The notes under the pieces: model-generated
Seen by the model: only the letters and a program-made list of their open reading frames with translations
Database searches by the model: none
What the model was told of the DNA's origin: nothing
Source of the DNA: Emcibacter sp.
GTDB taxonomy: Bacteria > Pseudomonadota > Alphaproteobacteria > Sphingomonadales > Emcibacteraceae
Reading direction: 5' to 3'
Assembly (NCBI GenBank): GCA_021774785.1
Contig: JAJFIQ010000019.1
Span: forward strand, 992,001 to 1,056,000
DNA length: 64,000 nucleotides
Translations under genes and position numbers: made by a program
Shown here: in pieces, positions 8,947 to 16,641 of the stretch
Layout: the number at the start of each line of letters is the position of its first letter
How positions within the stretch are numbered: the first letter of the stretch is position 1

Positions 8947-9594
8947 ATGAAATTAATTTTATATCTTAGGGAATATTTTTATACAAAAGAAGACCTCATA
9001 AATTTATCCAAGGTTAAACTCAATAGATTTGAGCAATTACAGGCCATAGGCGTGATGCCAAGCTGTTCATATAATTTGAATGTTAAAACTTCCTGTAATT
9101 CATTCTTTGGAGAACATACAGAAACCTCAAGTGAGGAATATTATGCCAAAGGGAATTTAGCGTGGCTGAGTATGTTAGAATCGCTAGTTAACCCCGCTGA
9201 CGCCTTTGCAATTTTCAACAAAAGATACCAATTAGAAATCAAAAGATTAATGAAAAATGGCTTTATTTCTGATGACCTGAAAGTCACTTCTAACTTAAAT
9301 CAACATATCTTAGAAGAATGGAAATATTTTCTTGATGGAACTTATGGACTATGTACAAATTCAGGCCTCCCAGAAGACATTGCGGCTAAAGAGCTCGCCA
9401 TCCTGATTATAAATCACTATATTTCTCTCTCGCAATTGACTAAAGCTGACCTTTTAAAGCTCGCCAATGCCGTAGACCTTTTAGACGGAGCAAGTTCCCT
9501 CTTTGCTCCCCACGAGCGGTTGAATAGCTCCCGACACCGTCTGATAACCGAAGTGCGCCGTCACTATAAATTAAAGAATGGCATCATCCCGTAA
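8947..9594 (+). CDS. Conserved hypothetical protein (DUF6058-like)
   Basis: This is a 215-aa protein without signal peptide or membrane segment. The N-terminus (YLREYFYTKEDLINLSKVKL, then LQAIGVMPSCSY) resembles a helix-turn-helix-like element followed by a conserved SCNSFFGEH block, which recalls the DUF6058 family; I have not confirmed this by search. It contains several Cys and His residues but no recognisable catalytic motif. It lies between the acyl-CoA dehydrogenase and purB, 61 bp after the former and about 100 bp before the latter, so it may have its own promoter. Function unknown. Confidence 0.7.
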   Translation: MKLILYLREYFYTKEDLINLSKVKLNRFEQLQAIGVMPSCSYNLNVKTSCNSFFGEHTETSSEEYYAKGNLAWLSMLESLVNPADAFAIFNKRYQLEIKRLMKNGFISDDLKVTSNLNQHILEEWKYFLDGTYGLCTNSGLPEDIAAKELAILIINHYISLSQLTKADLLKLANAVDLLDGASSLFAPHERLNSSRHRLITEVRRHYKLKNGIIP

Positions 9595-9691
9595 ACCATT
9601 TTTGCAGGAACAAAAAACCAATTGTCCTTGAGCCTTTAATCATTCTCTGTTAAATCCTGCCACATAAAGAACTCTAGAGACAGGTGCCAAT

Positions 9692-10987
9692 ATGATTCCA
9701 CGTTATTCCCGCGAAGTAATGACCTCCATTTGGGAGCCCCAATCAAAATTCCAGATCTGGTTTGAAATCGAAGCCCATGCCTGCGATGCCTTGGCTGAAC
9801 TTGGCGTTATCCCTAAGGAAAGTGCAAAAATCATTTGGGAAAAGGGTAATTTTGACATTGACCGCATTGACGAAATCGAGCGCGAGGTCAAGCATGATGT
9901 CATCGCTTTCCTGACCTCCTTGGCAGAATATATAGGACCCGAGGCTCGTTTTGTCCATCAGGGTATGACCTCATCCGATGTATTGGACACTTGTTTCAAC
10001 GTTCAACTGGTCAAGGCCGCCGATATATTAATAGACGATGTGGAAAAGCTGCTCACCGTTCTCAAATGCCGGGCATATGAACATAAACTTGATGTCTGTA
10101 TCGGAAGAAGCCACGGCATCCATGCCGAGCCCGTGACCTTTGGCCTTAAACTGGCCGAGGCTTACGCTGAAATGGACCGCAATCTGGAACGGCTGAGAAC
10201 TGCCCGCAAGGAAATCGCCACCTGTGCCATTTCCGGTGCGGTAGGAACCTTCGCCAATATCAACCCAAAGGTTGAGGAACATGTGGCTAAAGCACTGGGT
10301 CTTGAAGTGGAACCCGTATCCACACAGGTTATTCCCCGTGATCGTCATGCCATGTTCTTTTGCACATTGGGTGTTGTGGCCAGTTCCATCGAACGCATTG
10401 CCACAGAAATCCGCCATCTGCAACGGACGGAAGTTCTGGAAGTAGAGGAATTTTTCTCCAAGGGCCAGAAAGGCTCCTCTGCCATGCCCCATAAACGCAA
10501 TCCGATCCTGACTGAAAATTTAACAGGTCTGGCCCGCCTGGTACGCGGTATGGCTCTGCCCGCCATGGAAAATGTGGCCCTATGGCATGAACGGGACATC
10601 TCCCATAGTTCGGTAGAACGGATGATTGGCCCCGATGCCACCGTGACGCTGGACTTTGCCCTTGCCCGTCTTACCGGTGTGATCGACAAGCTTGTGGTTT
10701 ATCCTGAAAATATGCAGGCCAATATGGATAAGTTGGGTGGGTTGCACAACTCACAGCGCGTACTGCTCGCCTTGACCCAAGCTGGCGTCAGCCGCGAAGA
10801 CAGCTACCGCCTTGTACAGCGAAACGCTATGAAAGTATGGGAACAGGATGCCGATTTTGCCGCCGAACTGAAAGCCGACCCCGAAGTCTCCGAGAGGCTT
10901 TCTGATACGGAAATAGATGATAAGTTCGACATTGGTTATCACACCAAACATGTGGACACGATTTTTAAGCGGGTTTTTAAAGAATAG
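9692..10987 (+). CDS. purB: Adenylosuccinate lyase
   Basis: This enzyme performs two fumarate-releasing steps of purine synthesis (SAICAR to AICAR, adenylosuccinate to AMP). The 431-aa protein carries the fumarase/aspartase superfamily signature SSAMPHKRNP with the catalytic serine loop (FFSKGQKGSSAMPHKRNPIL), the TSSDVLDT motif and the GRSHGIHAEP His region. Its length and the N-terminus starting IPRYSREVM match the bacterial tetrameric class. The ATG start at 9692 is preceded by a modest purine-rich site. It is monocistronic, with a short hairpin 20 bp downstream. Confidence 0.98.
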   Translation: MIPRYSREVMTSIWEPQSKFQIWFEIEAHACDALAELGVIPKESAKIIWEKGNFDIDRIDEIEREVKHDVIAFLTSLAEYIGPEARFVHQGMTSSDVLDTCFNVQLVKAADILIDDVEKLLTVLKCRAYEHKLDVCIGRSHGIHAEPVTFGLKLAEAYAEMDRNLERLRTARKEIATCAISGAVGTFANINPKVEEHVAKALGLEVEPVSTQVIPRDRHAMFFCTLGVVASSIERIATEIRHLQRTEVLEVEEFFSKGQKGSSAMPHKRNPILTENLTGLARLVRGMALPAMENVALWHERDISHSSVERMIGPDATVTLDFALARLTGVIDKLVVYPENMQANMDKLGGLHNSQRVLLALTQAGVSREDSYRLVQRNAMKVWEQDADFAAELKADPEVSERLSDTEIDDKFDIGYHTKHVDTIFKRVFKE

Positions 10988-11002
10988 TTCATTGGCTATA
11001 CC

Positions 11003-11034
11003 GCAGCCCTATATGGGCTTCGTGTTATTTTCCA
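11003..11034 (+). terminator. Possible weak terminator after purB
   Basis: AGCCC/GGGCT arms (11005-11009 and 11015-11019) around a five-base TATAT loop are followed by a T-rich stretch within 15 bases. The stem is only 5 bp, so support is modest. Confidence 0.3.
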
Positions 11035-11130
11035 TTAATCGCATATAGAATGCGTTCCATCGCATAGGGTTTCCCTTGTCAAAATTGCTCCGCTAGGGTG
11101 AAAATATAAAATTTACCAGCGGAGATTACT

Positions 11131-11646
11131 ATGATGAACATTAAAACACGCACACTCGGTCTTGCCACTATTGCCATGATGACAGCGGCATGCACATCAG
11201 CTACCGCCGGAAACTATGCCAGCAATAGTTTTACAGAAGAAAAAACGCTCGAAATGGAACTGGACGGCAAGTTCATTCAGATCGCAATGGTTGAGGCCAC
11301 GGATTTTGATCTGGATGAAGCTAATCTTGAAATGACCGAAGTCATCATCGACAAACAGGAAATTATGCGCGATGTACAGGAGACAGTTCGTCTTGCCCTG
11401 ATCGAAGCAGAAGCTGACTTGCGCGACATGGCCGCTGAATTAGAAAATTTCGACAGTGAAGAGTTTCGGAATGATATGGAAGAAATGCGTGAAGACCTTG
11501 AAGAAGTAGTCAATGAAAACCATCTCACCGAAGCCGAAGTGGAAAAGATTATCGCAAATGCCCATGAAGCCCGCGAAAAAGCCCTGAAAAAAGTCCGCAA
11601 ATCCCTAAAAGAAGTTCAAGAGTCCTTAAAAAAGATGCATGAATAA
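11131..11646 (+). CDS. Exported coiled-coil-like acidic protein
   Basis: This is a 171-aa protein with an N-terminal export signal (KTRTLGLATIAMMTAAC then TSATAG). Cleavage could be by signal peptidase I after the ATA region; the Cys at residue 21 in TAAC is a weak lipobox match, so a lipoprotein is possible. The mature part is dominated by Glu, Asp and Lys with few aromatics and repeated heptad-like segments, suggesting a long helical or coiled-coil periplasmic protein. Two ATG codons (11131, 11134) are equally placed after GGAG. It stands alone between purB and the flavin oxidoreductase. I do not recognise a family. Confidence 0.72.
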   Translation: MMNIKTRTLGLATIAMMTAACTSATAGNYASNSFTEEKTLEMELDGKFIQIAMVEATDFDLDEANLEMTEVIIDKQEIMRDVQETVRLALIEAEADLRDMAAELENFDSEEFRNDMEEMREDLEEVVNENHLTEAEVEKIIANAHEAREKALKKVRKSLKEVQESLKKMHE

Positions 11647-11673
11647 ACGGCTCATGATTTATGTGAGACTTTG

Positions 11674-13719
11674 TTAAATATTCTCACGCTTGAATTCCGT
11701 CCACAGGTCTTTGGGATTATCCACCTGCCGCGCAAATAAATGACCGTGATAAACAGCCGCGGCAATTGTGGAGGGCATAAAACTATCACCGATGAGCGTC
11801 ACGGATTTTATGCCACTGCCCTCAAGCTCATCCTGCCCTATCATTAATGTCTGATACAACCCATCGTTGGACAATCGAGACGTTACCGGAATAAAGCCCC
11901 GTCCCTCTATCACCTCTTCCATGCCCGTGTAAGTATTTTTCAGAATGAATTTACCCTGCTTAACTGCCGCAATACTATGGTTACAGATGATGCGGATGCC
12001 ACGCTTGAGCAATCCGGCCTGTATCATATGTTGCTCAAGGGTATTTTCTGTCCATGATGCAACCTTATCCGAAGGCGTGACGAAGGTCACTTCCACACCC
12101 TTATCATGGAGTAATTCCGCAAGCGCACTCGCCAGATAATAATGGTCATCATCAAAAATCACCACCGGCCCCGATGGTAGTATACCGTCCATGATCTGTT
12201 CCGGGCTGAATAGAGCCACGTCACTTATCTCAATTGGAAAATGGTTTTTGCGACCCACGCCATCTGTGCGCCACTGTGACCCGGTGGCTACCACCACATG
12301 GGAAAAGCCATAATCCATTATATCCTGTGCACCCAGCTCACTATTAAGATAGATATTAACATTAGCTTTCTGGCTGAGCATATATGTGCGATGGTCTATT
12401 ACCCGTCGCCATTCTGCAAAGCCCGGCAGGGTCGCTTCCCGGACCAATCGCCCGCCAGTAACATCGTTCTTTTCCGCCACCACCACGTCATAACCGCGTT
12501 TGGCAAGGGCCAGGGCACATTCCAGCCCAGCCGGACCACCGCCCACGATCAGAAAATTATCATCACTGCCCGCTGGTTCTATATCCTCAGGATGCCACCC
12601 CTTGCGCCATTCCTCGCCCATGGTTGGGTTTTGGGTGCAGCGTATGGGCACGCTCAACATATCGCCGCTGGTGCAGATATTACAACCAATACATTCGCGA
12701 ATCTCATCCATGCGGTCTTGTTTGATTTTATGGGGTAAGAACGGGTCGGCTATGGATGGGCGCGCGGCCCCGATTAAATCCAGAACGCCCCTTCTGATTT
12801 GTGATACCATAGTATCAGGACTGGTGAAACGGCCTACGCCAACAACGGGCTTGTTGGTGACTTTCTTGACGAAATCAATATAGGTTTCCTGATGACCCTC
12901 CGCCCCAAAACGGGATGTCAGGCTATCATTGCTCCAGTCCGAAATATTGACATCCCAAAGGTCGGGAAGATCGGCGAGCATTTCAACCACATCCCGGCCC
13001 TCCTCACATGCGCTGATACCGCCTTTCCCCATGCCTTCATCGACCGCAAAGCGGAAGGCAACCGCCGCCTTGTCATCTGCTATTTCTTTGGTTTCTTCCA
13101 ATATTTCCTTAATCAGGCGGGTTCTGTTTTTCAGCGAACCGCCATATTCATCAGTGCGCTGATTATAACGGCTGGAAAGAAAATGCATCAACAGTGTGAG
13201 GTTATGACCGGCATATACATAAATAATGTCATATCCAGCCGTTATGGCACGCTGTGCCGCCTGCCTATGCCATTGACGTAAATTCTTGATATCTTGCTTG
13301 TCCATGGCCCTCGCCTGTAACGGGTCATCATAACGGGCGGAACGGGCTGACGGGGCAATGGGAGGAATACGGGAAAAACGGTTACTGGTGGAATAGCCAT
13401 TATGAACAAGCTGTATGCCAGCAAGCGCATCATGACTTTGGACATTTTCCACCATACGCGCATGGGTTGGAATGTCACTGTCATCCCACAGCCGCATGAG
13501 TGCGCCGCTGGACAGGTCGCTTGAAGCGTGAATTTCACATTCTTCTGTGCATACTACGCCCCAGCCCCCCTCAGCTTTAATTTTGCGCATTTCAGCCATG
13601 GACTTTGGCCAACGGTGACCCATGCCATTGCAATGGGGTACCTGATAAAATCTATTTTTTGTTGTTTTAGGGCCAATTTTTACTGGCTCAAATAATATTT
13701 CATAGGGCGACTTGTCCAA
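11674..13719 (-). CDS. Trimethylamine-dehydrogenase-like iron-sulfur flavoprotein
   Basis: This is a 681-aa NADH:flavin oxidoreductase of the trimethylamine/dimethylamine dehydrogenase and 2,4-dienoyl-CoA reductase superfamily. It has an N-terminal FMN-binding TIM barrel, a 4Fe-4S cluster motif C-x2-C-x2-C-x11-C (ECIGCNICTSG then IRCTQNP, ~residues 340-360) and a C-terminal FAD/NAD-like domain beginning FLIVGGGPAGLECALALAKR. Cys30 in FYQVPHC sits where trimethylamine dehydrogenase forms its 6-S-cysteinyl-FMN bond, which favours an amine dehydrogenase over a dienoyl-CoA reductase. The substrate may be a methylated amine or a related compound; no electron-transfer flavoprotein genes are adjacent. 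The gene stands alone and is divergent from tRNA-Asn. Confidence 0.9.
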   Translation of the reverse strand: MDKSPYEILFEPVKIGPKTTKNRFYQVPHCNGMGHRWPKSMAEMRKIKAEGGWGVVCTEECEIHASSDLSSGALMRLWDDSDIPTHARMVENVQSHDALAGIQLVHNGYSTSNRFSRIPPIAPSARSARYDDPLQARAMDKQDIKNLRQWHRQAAQRAITAGYDIIYVYAGHNLTLLMHFLSSRYNQRTDEYGGSLKNRTRLIKEILEETKEIADDKAAVAFRFAVDEGMGKGGISACEEGRDVVEMLADLPDLWDVNISDWSNDSLTSRFGAEGHQETYIDFVKKVTNKPVVGVGRFTSPDTMVSQIRRGVLDLIGAARPSIADPFLPHKIKQDRMDEIRECIGCNICTSGDMLSVPIRCTQNPTMGEEWRKGWHPEDIEPAGSDDNFLIVGGGPAGLECALALAKRGYDVVVAEKNDVTGGRLVREATLPGFAEWRRVIDHRTYMLSQKANVNIYLNSELGAQDIMDYGFSHVVVATGSQWRTDGVGRKNHFPIEISDVALFSPEQIMDGILPSGPVVIFDDDHYYLASALAELLHDKGVEVTFVTPSDKVASWTENTLEQHMIQAGLLKRGIRIICNHSIAAVKQGKFILKNTYTGMEEVIEGRGFIPVTSRLSNDGLYQTLMIGQDELEGSGIKSVTLIGDSFMPSTIAAAVYHGHLFARQVDNPKDLWTEFKRENI

Positions 13720-13883
13720 CGCTTACTCCCGTAAATCTCTGATAGTTCTAATGTTAAACTAAAGGAAAATAGGACAGTTTCAAACTATTGTCATTTTTTT
13801 TGATTTTTCTATTGGCAGGATAAAAAACTGAATGTATAAGGTGCGACGTTGGATCGCTTTGATGATCCATATGAGATGTCTGA

Positions 13884-13959
13884 TCCCCGATAGCTCAGTT
13901 GGTAGAGCAGTAGACTGTTAATCTATTTGTCGCAGGTTCGAGTCCTGCTCGGGGAGCCA
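13884..13959 (+). tRNA. tRNA-Asn (anticodon GTT), probable ICE attachment site
   Basis: The 76-nt gene has acceptor arms TCCCCGA/TCGGGGA, a D-arm AGCTCAGTTGGTAGAGCA, anticodon loop with GTT (AGACTGTTAATCT), TPsiC arm GCAGGTTCGAGTCCTGC and encoded CCA. A tyrosine integrase gene begins about 190 bp downstream on the same strand, so the 3' end of this tRNA is the likely attB/attL core. Confidence 0.97.
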
Positions 13960-14043
13960 TCTCTTTTCAAGCACTTACACCCCTATAGCACTGTAAACAC
14001 TCAAGTTAATTTGTCAGGTCAAACTGCAGGCTGACACAAGGTC

Positions 14044-14095
14044 GACGTTCAAAAACGTCCATTTACCTTGAAAAAACCTACATAAAACCTACATA
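14044..14095. repeat. Hairpin and direct repeats between tRNA-Asn and the integrase
   Basis: A 6-bp stem GACGTT/AACGTC with a four-base loop (14044-14059) is followed by two tandem copies of AAAACCTACATA (14073-14084 and 14084-14095). The position, inside the element next to the presumed attL, suits integrase arm-binding sites. No binding data can be read from sequence. Confidence 0.4.
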
Positions 14096-14149
14096 ATTTC
14101 TGTTTTTAAAGACCGGTTTCTTTGTCTTATAAAACACGGGAGTGTGGTT

Positions 14150-15415
14150 TTGCATCTCAGACTGTCAGATAATTCCATCAAAAATATGGAAGCCGTTGTT
14201 CTTTTAAAGAATAAAGAGCGAAATCAATGTGAAGTCCGCGATTCCAGGATAGGTGGCTTCTTCATCATCATCGGAAAAAGAACAAAAAGCTTCGCTATTC
14301 AGGCAGACCTGCGGAAAAATGGCCAGCGTATCAGAATAATCCGCCGGACCATTGGCCGTTTCGGCGACATCACCACCCGCCGCGCGCGCCTTATCGCACA
14401 GCAGGACATCCTCTCCATCAGCCAAGGGATCATACCTCCGCATCGCGACAGGTTTGGCACACCCCGGACCGCCTATTATCAAGCCCCGAGCACAAATAAT
14501 ATTGTAAAGAATAAAATCACCCTAAAACAGGCCTGGGAGAGATATAAAACCAACCATATGGAGCGCAAGAACAGATCACCCAATACCATTCGAAGTTACC
14601 AGAACTATATTTATAATAATATTTCCGATTGGCTGGACCGCCCCCTTTCCAGCTTTGTATCCTCAACAGAAGAGGTTGTTGACCGCTATAATTTCATGAT
14701 CGAAAATAACGGTATTGCTACAGCCAATAATGTAATGCGAATATTCCGCGCCATTTACCGCTATGCCTCAGATAAGCTGGACCGCAGTCTGCCGGAAAAA
14801 CATCCGGTAACAGCCATAGATTTTTATGAAATGGGCCGGCGTAATACAGCCATGGGGCCAGAAGACCTCGCCAGGTGGAATGACCAGCGCAAAGCCCTCA
14901 ACAGTCCCATTCGTCGTGAGTTTCACCTTTTCACCCTGCTCAGCGGTCACAGGCCTGACGCCCTGAAAAAGGCAAAGCGCAGTCACCTTAGCGTCCGAAA
15001 ATCCATTTTACATATCCCTGAACCAAAAGGCGGAAAGGACAGAGCCTTCGATATTCCCCTCTCTCGCCCCATGCGCCGCTGTTTAATCAGAGCCATAAAA
15101 ATTGGCAACCATTTATCTCCCGGATCAGAATGGATATTCCCTGTAAATAACAGCAAGTCCGGCCATCTGTCCTCGCAGAATGAAGACCGCACCAAGCTCT
15201 CTCACTGGGGGAATGATTTACGCCAAACCTACAGAACCATAGCCGAATATGCCGAAGTCACTGAGTTACAGGTAAAAATACTCATGAATCACAAAATAGA
15301 CCGCGATGTAAACGCGGGATATATCACTATCAGCAAGTTGCGTGGGAAACTGCTAGAGGCTCAATCATCAATTTCTGCACTTATGATGCAATACATGAAA
15401 GACCCACCATTATAA
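14150..15415 (+). CDS. Tyrosine site-specific integrase
   Basis: This 421-aa recombinase would integrate and excise the element at tRNA-Asn. The N-terminal arm-binding domain (GGFFIIIGKRTKSFAIQADL), SAM-like core-binding domain (~120-215) and C-terminal catalytic domain are in the usual order. Catalytic residues visible are Arg in LLSGHRPDAL, Lys in PKGGKDRAF, Arg in NDLRQTYRTIAE, His in LMNHK and the nucleophilic Tyr in AGYITISKL. The first His of the usual HxxR box is Asn here. I chose TTG at 14150 because GGGAG lies 7 nt upstream; the GTG at 14144 is too close to that site. It begins 190 bp from the tRNA and points into the element. Confidence 0.92.
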   Translation: MHLRLSDNSIKNMEAVVLLKNKERNQCEVRDSRIGGFFIIIGKRTKSFAIQADLRKNGQRIRIIRRTIGRFGDITTRRARLIAQQDILSISQGIIPPHRDRFGTPRTAYYQAPSTNNIVKNKITLKQAWERYKTNHMERKNRSPNTIRSYQNYIYNNISDWLDRPLSSFVSSTEEVVDRYNFMIENNGIATANNVMRIFRAIYRYASDKLDRSLPEKHPVTAIDFYEMGRRNTAMGPEDLARWNDQRKALNSPIRREFHLFTLLSGHRPDALKKAKRSHLSVRKSILHIPEPKGGKDRAFDIPLSRPMRRCLIRAIKIGNHLSPGSEWIFPVNNSKSGHLSSQNEDRTKLSHWGNDLRQTYRTIAEYAEVTELQVKILMNHKIDRDVNAGYITISKLRGKLLEAQSSISALMMQYMKDPPL

Positions 15416-15811
15416 GGGATGAAAAAGCACTAATTCATTTTTACATTGCAAGGTGTTTAAAAATCTAAGGGGCTTGTCTTATGATTTCCCTTCAAGGAAG
15501 GCCGCAGACTATATCTGCGGCCCAAATGGTTTATTTCTCTTTATCGCTTTGTGGCGTTCTGAGAGTGATTTTTCCGGTAACCGGCACAGCATAAAGAACG
15601 ATATTGATGCCTTTATTGTCACTGTGGTTCCAAGCGGCCCTATTACACTATGTGATCAAAGATTACCCTACATCCTTGAGTTTCTATTTACAAATCTGTT
15701 AATTGTCATGCAAAAGGTGGTGCAATTTTAAATGCTTATTGACATACAAATCCAAATCTTAGGAACAAATCTATAACCCGTAGAAACCCGCAGAAAAATG
15801 GCACCTAGGTC
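15416..15811. other. Gap between integrase and HNH gene, no confident gene
   Basis: Apart from the stem-loop at 15500-15522, I see no gene I would defend. On the minus strand a short open stretch at about 15535-15655 ends with a protein-like tail (VTGKITLRTPQSDKEK, stop) directly before the stem-loop. It could be the remnant of a gene whose 5' part has been lost. It lacks a start and ribosome-binding site. Confidence 0.3.
15500..15522. terminator. Stem-loop, probable bidirectional terminator
   Basis: A perfect 9-bp GC-rich stem GGCCGCAGA/TCTGCGGCC encloses a CTATA loop. The plus-strand side continues into a T-rich tract (TTTATTTCTCTTT) about 8 bases later. It lies 85 bp behind the integrase stop codon. 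Confidence 0.55.
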
Positions 15812-16564
15812 TCATAATTTGAATGATAAATCCCCGCCTGCACTTTTTATCATTTCTTTTAAACCTTCTATAGTATGTGGGGGTTTCCTTTTATGCAGCA
15901 TTGAATGGCAATTCGGGCAAACTGGGATCAAATCCTTAATCGGATTAACTTGGTATTCCCTACCAATTTCTGAAAGTGGAACTAAGTGATGAACATGAAT
16001 AAAATCAGCTCCAATATCTCCATATTCTTCTTTGAAGTCCAAAGTACATACAGCACATATTGCTTTATATTTATCCAAGCAGTCTTTTCTAGCAATAGGA
16101 TCTCTTTCATACCTATTTACCGTCACGGTTAATTTCGCGCCTTCAAACTTCCCCTTTTTATCGGAAATTTCATCAGCATTGATACTTTGTTCATTCGCCA
16201 AAGAAATGGAAAGGTATTTATTATAAATTTTTCTCAAACCTACTACTTTTCGTTTCCCATCTTCTTCATAATAAATGATGTGCTTCTCAACTGAATTTAA
16301 AGCCATTCTTAATCCAGAAAAATTATTATCAATTAGAATATTGTTTAAATAATATTCCATTGCCTTGTTATTAATCGTTTTTTTGAATGTTGATCCCCTC
16401 GTCATGTCTTGGTAACTATGCAAATAAAAATCGGCAGAAGTGGGATTCATTCCAAAATCATGCACCATTATGTCGATAGCATCCTTCATTGGAATTTGAC
16501 GATTATATACTTTTTTAGCATTTAAATAAGTTGCCTCATACATTTCTCGCGTAATATTAGCCAT
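15812..16564 (-). CDS. HNH endonuclease, last gene of a defence-like cassette
   Basis: This is a 250-aa protein with a C-terminal HNH nuclease domain: zinc-type Cys pairs CAVC and CPNC, the HVHHLVPLSEIG core with catalytic His, the central Asn in YQVNPIKDLIPV, and the terminal His in NCHSMLHK. The N-terminal ~130 residues (YEATYLNAKKVYNRQIPMKD, KTINNKAMEYYLNNI, LRMALNSVEKHI) are helical and look like a substrate-recognition or regulatory module; I do not recognise a named domain. I chose the ATG at 16564, with AGGGGA 6 nt upstream, over a TTG that would translate a tandem repeat. It follows the large STAND nuclease gene by 77 bp on the same strand. The region is markedly AT-rich. Confidence 0.85.
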   Translation of the reverse strand: MANITREMYEATYLNAKKVYNRQIPMKDAIDIMVHDFGMNPTSADFYLHSYQDMTRGSTFKKTINNKAMEYYLNNILIDNNFSGLRMALNSVEKHIIYYEEDGKRKVVGLRKIYNKYLSISLANEQSINADEISDKKGKFEGAKLTVTVNRYERDPIARKDCLDKYKAICAVCTLDFKEEYGDIGADFIHVHHLVPLSEIGREYQVNPIKDLIPVCPNCHSMLHKRKPPHTIEGLKEMIKSAGGDLSFKL

Positions 16565-16585
16565 TTCAGTCCCCTTTTTACCCCT

Positions 16586-16607
16586 TACGTAACGTAACGT
16601 AACGCAA
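16586..16607. repeat. TAACG tandem repeat upstream of the HNH gene
   Basis: About four copies of a 5-bp unit (TACG-TAACG-TAACG-TAACG) lie 20 bases upstream of the HNH start, in the short gap after the STAND nuclease gene. A pentanucleotide array here could change spacing between a promoter or ribosome-binding site and the gene by slippage, but this is inference. Confidence 0.6.
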
Positions 16608-16641
16608 CATACATATAGTTGCAAAAATATAGATTACATTA

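Noticed and set aside
10028-10492. 154-codon minus-strand frame inside purB
   Set aside because: It is antisense to a strongly conserved gene, has no ribosome-binding site and reads as a frame shadow.
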